Assembly: GCA_903836325.1 (NCBI GenBank)
Contig: CAILQE010000081.1
Span: 1 to 7,667 of the forward strand
Source: an uncultured Candidatus Saccharibacteria bacterium
GTDB lineage: Bacteria; Patescibacteriota; Saccharimonadia; Saccharimonadales; UBA4665
DNA length: 7,667 nt
Reading direction: 5' to 3'
The first letter of the stretch is position 1; each line of letters begins with the position of its first letter. Below are positions 5,427 to 7,667 of the stretch, piece by piece. The position numbers and the translations under genes were made by a program. The notes below the pieces were generated by a model. That model saw nothing but the letters and a program-made list of their open reading frames with translations, was not told the DNA's origin and searched no databases.

Positions 5427-5867
5427 ATGTTTAAGAAAAATAAAACTCAAGTTATAGGCAGATTAGAAACAGTTAACTTTCCTAACGAAGGTATATATGG
5501 TATTCCTGCCAAAATAGATACTGGTGCTTTTACTACTTCAGTATGGGCTACAGATATTGTTCTTGAGGATGGTATTTTAAGTTTTAAGATTCTAGGACCA
5601 GATATAAAAGGCTATACAGGTCAAGAGATTAAGACTAAAGATTTTAAGAAGGTTGTAATCCATAACTCTTTTGGTCACAGTGAAAAGAGATTCCGAGTAG
5701 ATATGACTATGGAAATGGCTGGTAGAAAGCTCAAGACTAAGGTTAACTTGTCTAATAGATCGCTTAATACTTACCCAATTCTTATAGGAAGAAGAACCAT
5801 TAACGGAAAATTTGTTGTAGATGTATCAAAGTCAAAAGTTAAACATGCTAATCCGAAAGTGAGGTAG
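5427..5867 (+). CDS. rimB: RimB-like retropepsin-type protease (ATP-dependent zinc protease family, PF05618-like)
   Basis: The 146-residue protein matches the family usually found beside RimK. An N-terminal strand I-G-R-L-E-T-V leads to I-P-A-K-I-D-T-G-A (26-34), whose D-T-G-A (31-34) is the retropepsin-like active-site signature. Near the C-terminus, N-R-S-L-N-T-Y-P-I-L-I-G-R-R (110-123) and F-V-V-D-V-S complete the fold. In Pseudomonas, RimB is reported to act with RimK on the poly-glutamate tail of ribosomal protein S6. The family's older name as a zinc protease is poorly supported. ATG at 5427 is preferred over the in-frame TTG one codon earlier, and no clear Shine-Dalgarno is present. 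The stop is 3 bases before rimK, which argues for a two-gene operon. There is no signal peptide, so it should be cytoplasmic. Confidence 0.85.
   Translation: MFKKNKTQVIGRLETVNFPNEGIYGIPAKIDTGAFTTSVWATDIVLEDGILSFKILGPDIKGYTGQEIKTKDFKKVVIHNSFGHSEKRFRVDMTMEMAGRKLKTKVNLSNRSLNTYPILIGRRTINGKFVVDVSKSKVKHANPKVR
5858..5864 (+). promoter_or_regulatory. Shine-Dalgarno for rimK
   Basis: AGTGAGG overlaps the end of rimB (the stop TAG is 5865-5867) and lies 6 bases before the rimK ATG, a good distance. This supports translation coupled to rimB. Confidence 0.6.
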
Positions 5868-5870
5868 AAA

Positions 5871-6773
5871 ATGAATATAATTATTTTATCCAAAGGTCCA
5901 GGAAATTACTCAACTAAGAGACTTGTTGAAGCTGCAGAAGCTAAAGGTCACAGTGTTAGAGTTATTAATTATGCCAAATGTTACGTAACTGCGGAAAGTG
6001 GTAAACCAATCGTTAATTATAACGGTGAATCTATTACTGATGTAGATGCGATTATTCCAAGAATATCCTCAAATCTTACTACTTACGGAAGCTCAATAGT
6101 AAGACAATTTGAGATGCAAAATGTATTTACTACTACCAGTTCTATTGCATTATCTAGATCTAGAGACAAATTAAGAAGTGTTCAAATCTTAGCTAAATGG
6201 GGAGTGGGTATTCCTAAAACAGTTTTTGCTAGAGAAACTTCTGACTTTGATGATGTGCTTGAACAAGTTGGCGGTGCTCCAGTGATTATTAAAGTAGCTA
6301 GAGGAACACATGGAAATGGTGTTGTATTGGCTGAAACTAAAAAAGCTGGAATGGCTGTAATGCAAGCATTTTACGTTGAAGGAGTTAGCTTCTTAGTTCA
6401 AGAGTTTATAGCAGAAAGTGCCGGTGAAGACATCAGGGCTGTTGTAGTGAATGGTCAAGTCGTAGCATCAATGGTTAGAAAAAGTTCAGATGATGACTTT
6501 AGATCTAATCTACACCAGGGTGCAACTGCTAAATCTGTAAAACTTACAGAAGAAGAAAAGAAGATGGTGTTAAAAGCTGCTAAGGCTATGGGATTGTCTT
6601 TCTGTGGTGTTGATCTAATGAGATCTGCTAGAGGACCATTAATTCTAGAAGTAAATGCATCTCCAGGATTTGGTATTGAAAGTGTTACAGGTAGAAAAGT
6701 TGCTGAAAAAGTTATTGAATACGTAGAACAAAACGCGAAAGCTAGACGAAAAAAAGACAAAGTAGGAGCTTAA
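5871..6773 (+). CDS. rimK: Ribosomal protein S6--L-glutamate ligase RimK
   Basis: The 300-residue length equals E. coli RimK and the alignment by eye is close throughout. The N-terminal domain shows I-I-L-S (4-7), K-R-L-V-E-A-A (16-22), I-I-P-R-I (61-65) and R-Q-F-E-M (78-82). S-R-S-R-D-K-L-R-S (95-103) and G-G-A-P-V-I-I-K (134-141) lead into the ATP-grasp glycine loop G-T-H-G-N-G-V (145-151). Further conserved blocks are V-Q-E-F-I (176-180), D-I-R (187-189), D-F-R-S-N-L-H-Q-G (209-217), G-V-D (246-248) and the metal-binding L-E-V-N-A-S-P-G (259-266). RimK uses ATP to add glutamates to the S6 C-terminus. A lysine/arginine-rich tail (289-297) may aid ribosome contact, which is inference. All catalytic positions I can place are intact. 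It is paired with rimB upstream; no rpsF or rimA is in view. Confidence 0.93.
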   Translation: MNIIILSKGPGNYSTKRLVEAAEAKGHSVRVINYAKCYVTAESGKPIVNYNGESITDVDAIIPRISSNLTTYGSSIVRQFEMQNVFTTTSSIALSRSRDKLRSVQILAKWGVGIPKTVFARETSDFDDVLEQVGGAPVIIKVARGTHGNGVVLAETKKAGMAVMQAFYVEGVSFLVQEFIAESAGEDIRAVVVNGQVVASMVRKSSDDDFRSNLHQGATAKSVKLTEEEKKMVLKAAKAMGLSFCGVDLMRSARGPLILEVNASPGFGIESVTGRKVAEKVIEYVEQNAKARRKKDKVGA

Positions 6774-6800
6774 AAATTATAGCGCTTATGCTATAGTTTT
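6773..6800 (+). terminator. Terminator-like palindrome after rimK
   Basis: TATAGC (6778-6783) and GCTATA (6790-6795) form a perfect stem with a GCTTAT loop. Outward, U6777 pairs with G6796 as a wobble and AAAA (6773-6776) pairs with TTTT (6797-6800), extending the stem to 11 bp. The T run is only four and the stem is AT-rich, so termination would be partial at best. The right arm also contains the extended -10 of the next gene, so an operator role is equally possible. Confidence 0.4.
6789..6797 (+). promoter_or_regulatory. Extended -10 promoter for the membrane protein gene
   Basis: TG at 6789-6790, one base, then TATAGT (6792-6797) is a typical extended -10. There is no good -35 at the expected distance. 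Seven bases separate it from the ATG at 6805, so transcription would start at or next to the start codon and the message would be leaderless. The same spacing recurs at hrcA and at the final gene. Confidence 0.5.
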
Positions 6801-6804
6801 AACT

Positions 6805-7293
6805 ATGGCAGAAATTTTTCTAATCGGTATATTCTTAACTCCGGTAATATTAGCAGCAGTACTACGTGTTAATGCCAATTATTTATTTTTAAGCGGTGCA
6901 CTAGGATATTTACTATCTAATTTTGTTGGTAAAAATGATCAACTAAGAAGTGTATTTGTGAATAATTTGCATCTATCTGGTAGCGCTAGCAATAACCTTC
7001 AATTGACTCTAATTCTTTTACCGGTAGTAATAACTATGGTGGCTATGATAGGAACTGTACATAAGAGAGCATTAATAATTAACCTAGTTTCATCATTAGC
7101 AGTAGGAGTCCTTTTGGCGGTCTTAATAGTGCCGCTATTGCCTAGTTCTCTCAATATTATGTCTAATACTTTATGGAATCAACTAAAGAACGTTCAGGAC
7201 ATAGTTGTTGCTGCAGGCTCTGCATATGTATTAGTTCGAATATTAATTTCCAGGCCTAAGCATGGTCACTCAAAACAAGGAAAACATTCATAG
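6805..7293 (+). CDS. Unassigned polytopic membrane protein
   Basis: I do not recognise this 162-residue protein. It has about five hydrophobic helices: roughly 3-20, 25-41, 66-84, 89-113 and 131-148. A polar loop lies between helices 2 and 3 (42-64), and a short basic turn, H-K-R (86-88), between helices 3 and 4. The C-terminal tail from S-R-P-K-H-G-H-S-K is strongly basic, which by the positive-inside rule puts it in the cytoplasm. That leaves the N-terminus and the 42-64 loop on opposite sides of the membrane if five helices is right. No catalytic or transporter motif is evident. It follows rimK by 31 bases but appears to have its own promoter, with no Shine-Dalgarno. The hydrophobic pattern and intact frame make it a real gene; its role is unknown. 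Confidence 0.75.
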   Translation: MAEIFLIGIFLTPVILAAVLRVNANYLFLSGALGYLLSNFVGKNDQLRSVFVNNLHLSGSASNNLQLTLILLPVVITMVAMIGTVHKRALIINLVSSLAVGVLLAVLIVPLLPSSLNIMSNTLWNQLKNVQDIVVAAGSAYVLVRILISRPKHGHSKQGKHS

Positions 7294-7319
7294 TATAGTT
7301 CATTAACAGATTAAATAAC

Positions 7320-7347
7320 TTGACATTTTTGTAAAAAAGTCAATAAT
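7320..7347 (+). promoter_or_regulatory. tRNA-Lys promoter lying in a palindrome
   Basis: A perfect -35 TTGACA (7320-7325) is 16 bases from AATAAT (7342-7347), one mismatch from consensus. The predicted start is near 7354, about 40 bases before the tRNA. The interval 7320-7343 is also an imperfect palindrome: TTGAC pairs with GTCAA and TTTTT with AAAAA around a GT centre, with one A/A mismatch each side. No T tract follows, so it is not a terminator. Confidence 0.5.
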
Positions 7348-7360
7348 TATATGAGATGTT

Positions 7361-7378
7361 TTCTCTATAAATAGAGAA
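7361..7378 (+). other. Perfect 8-bp hairpin upstream of tRNA-Lys
   Basis: TTCTCTAT (7361-7368) and ATAGAGAA (7371-7378) are exact reverse complements. In RNA this would be a 7-bp stem with a TAAA tetraloop, followed by a T-rich but interrupted run (7379-7391). It is either a weak terminator for the membrane protein gene, or a leader stem in the tRNA precursor made from the 7320 promoter. Confidence 0.4.
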
Positions 7379-7393
7379 TATATTTTTATTTAG

Positions 7394-7470
7394 GGGCCCA
7401 TAGCTCAGTCGGTTAGAGCACCTGCCTTTTAAGCAGGGTGTCGTGGGTTCGAGTCCCACTGGGCCCTCCA
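7394..7470 (+). tRNA. tRNA-Lys(UUU)
   Basis: The 77-base cloverleaf is complete. The acceptor GGGCCCA (7394-7400) pairs perfectly with TGGGCCC (7460-7466). The D stem is GCTC/GAGC. The anticodon stem CCTGC/GCAGG (7421-7425, 7433-7437) encloses loop CTTTTAA with anticodon TTT at 7428-7430, reading AAA and AAG. The T stem GTGGG/CCCAC encloses TTCGAGT. CCA (7468-7470) is genomically encoded. The discriminator base 73 is T (7467), whereas bacterial tRNA-Lys usually has A or G. The preceding base is G (7393) and could wobble-pair with it. An intrinsic terminator follows 20 bases later, so the gene appears to be transcribed alone. Confidence 0.97.
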
Positions 7471-7490
7471 TAAATATATTCATTTTAAAT

Positions 7491-7512
7491 AAGCCGCATT
7501 TGCGGTTTTTTT
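7491..7512 (+). terminator. Intrinsic terminator after tRNA-Lys
   Basis: CCGC (7494-7497) pairs with GCGG (7502-7505) around an ATTT loop. The stem extends outward by G-U and A-T pairs (7491-7493 with 7506-7508) into a run of seven Ts (7506-7512). It is the only GC-rich stem with a proper T tract in the window. ATTTTAAAT flanks it on both sides as a direct repeat (7482-7490 and 7513-7521). Confidence 0.85.
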
Positions 7513-7561
7513 ATTTTAAATTTATACATATCCAATCTTATAAATATGTTATTTCCTAACG

Positions 7562-7567
7562 TATAAT
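7562..7567 (+). promoter_or_regulatory. Consensus -10 for the terminal nucleotidase gene
   Basis: A perfect TATAAT lies seven bases before the ATG at 7575, with only a weak TTATAA (7538-7543) at the -35 distance. It follows the tRNA terminator, so this gene needs its own promoter. Transcription would start at about the A of the ATG, giving a third leaderless candidate. Confidence 0.55.
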
Positions 7568-7574
7568 GTAAATA

Positions 7575-7667
7575 ATGAAATTCTCTAGGGTAGTTCTTGT
7601 AGATATGGACGATGTTGTTGCAGGATTCTACACGGAAGCATATAAGAGGATACAAAAACTAGATAAA
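7575..7667 (+). CDS. Probable 5'(3')-deoxyribonucleotidase, HAD superfamily, N-terminal fragment
   Basis: The first 31 codons are visible and the gene runs off the right edge. V-V-L-V-D-M-D-D-V-V-A-G-F (6-18) is HAD motif I: the first Asp is the expected nucleophile and the Asp two residues later the acid/base. The wording, with V-A-G-F after the motif, resembles the NT5C-type 5'(3')-deoxyribonucleotidases (family signature close to V-D-M-D-G-V-L-A-D-F), which hydrolyse deoxynucleoside monophosphates. Here Asp replaces the usual Gly at position 13. Only motif I can be checked, so another HAD phosphatase is possible. The start is supported by the consensus -10 seven bases upstream and the absence of any Shine-Dalgarno. 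Confidence 0.6.
   Translation, partial: MKFSRVVLVDMDDVVAGFYTEAYKRIQKLDK

Noticed and set aside
6455..6760. Minus-strand 101-codon open frame opposite rimK
   Set aside because: It lies entirely within conserved ATP-grasp sequence and shows no motif or ribosome site; it is a shadow of rimK.
7394..7470. The tRNA gene as an integration site for a mobile element
   Set aside because: No integrase, no second copy of the tRNA 3' end and no shift in base composition is visible within the window.
1..7667. Reassigned UGA codon (as in Gracilibacteria or Absconditabacteria)
   Set aside because: All complete genes are open without needing in-frame TGA, glycines use GGN codons, and the stops seen are TAA or TAG. 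TGA is never seen as a stop, so reassignment is not strictly excluded, but nothing supports it.

Overview
This AT-rich window carries a dense, entirely plus-strand block of bacterial housekeeping genes. From left to right it holds the 3' end of lepA (EF4), gmk, the class I heat-shock cluster hrcA-grpE-dnaK-dnaJ, a 38-residue one-helix membrane protein, the ribosome-modification pair rimB-rimK, an unassigned polytopic membrane protein, tRNA-Lys(UUU), and the start of a HAD-type nucleotidase. No mobile element, CRISPR array or phage gene is visible. The short spacers, tiny membrane protein, unusually short HrcA, AT-rich codon choice and apparently leaderless genes suggest a reduced-genome Patescibacteria/CPR organism, most likely Candidatus Saccharibacteria. 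That placement is an inference from gene style, not from a marker gene. No reading frame needs an altered genetic code: all visible stops are TAA or TAG.

Bases 1-2097 hold lepA and gmk, separated by one base, then hrcA and grpE. The gmk stop codon lies inside the left arm of a CIRCE operator. A consensus sigma70-type promoter is built into that operator, with its -35 hexamer in the 9-bp CIRCE spacer. The promoter's predicted transcription start falls on or next to the hrcA ATG, so the hrcA-grpE message should be leaderless.

Bases 2098-5366 begin with a second CIRCE built the same way, which drives dnaK, dnaJ and probably the small membrane ORF. This transcript has a leader of about 60 nt with a hairpin near its 5' end and a Shine-Dalgarno site. 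HrcA is therefore predicted to repress both its own unit and the DnaK unit. GrpE (nucleotide exchange) and DnaJ (J-domain co-chaperone) complete the Hsp70 cycle. groES/groEL are not in the window.

Bases 5367-6773 carry a promoter followed by rimB (retropepsin-like protease of the ATP-dependent zinc protease family) and rimK (ATP-grasp ligase that adds glutamates to ribosomal protein S6). The genes are 3 nt apart, and no rimA is seen. A terminator-like palindrome follows rimK and overlaps an extended -10 promoter for the five-helix membrane protein at 6805-7293, again with a predicted leaderless start.

Bases 7294-7667 hold a tRNA promoter lying in a 24-bp imperfect palindrome, a second perfect hairpin, tRNA-Lys(UUU) with encoded CCA and an unusual U73, and a clear intrinsic terminator. 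The window ends in the first 31 codons of a probable 5'(3')-deoxyribonucleotidase, which also looks leaderless. The most useful leads are the promoter-in-CIRCE architecture, the domain-deleted HrcA, the small ORF in frame with dnaJ, the rimBK pair, and the tRNA-Lys acceptor end.
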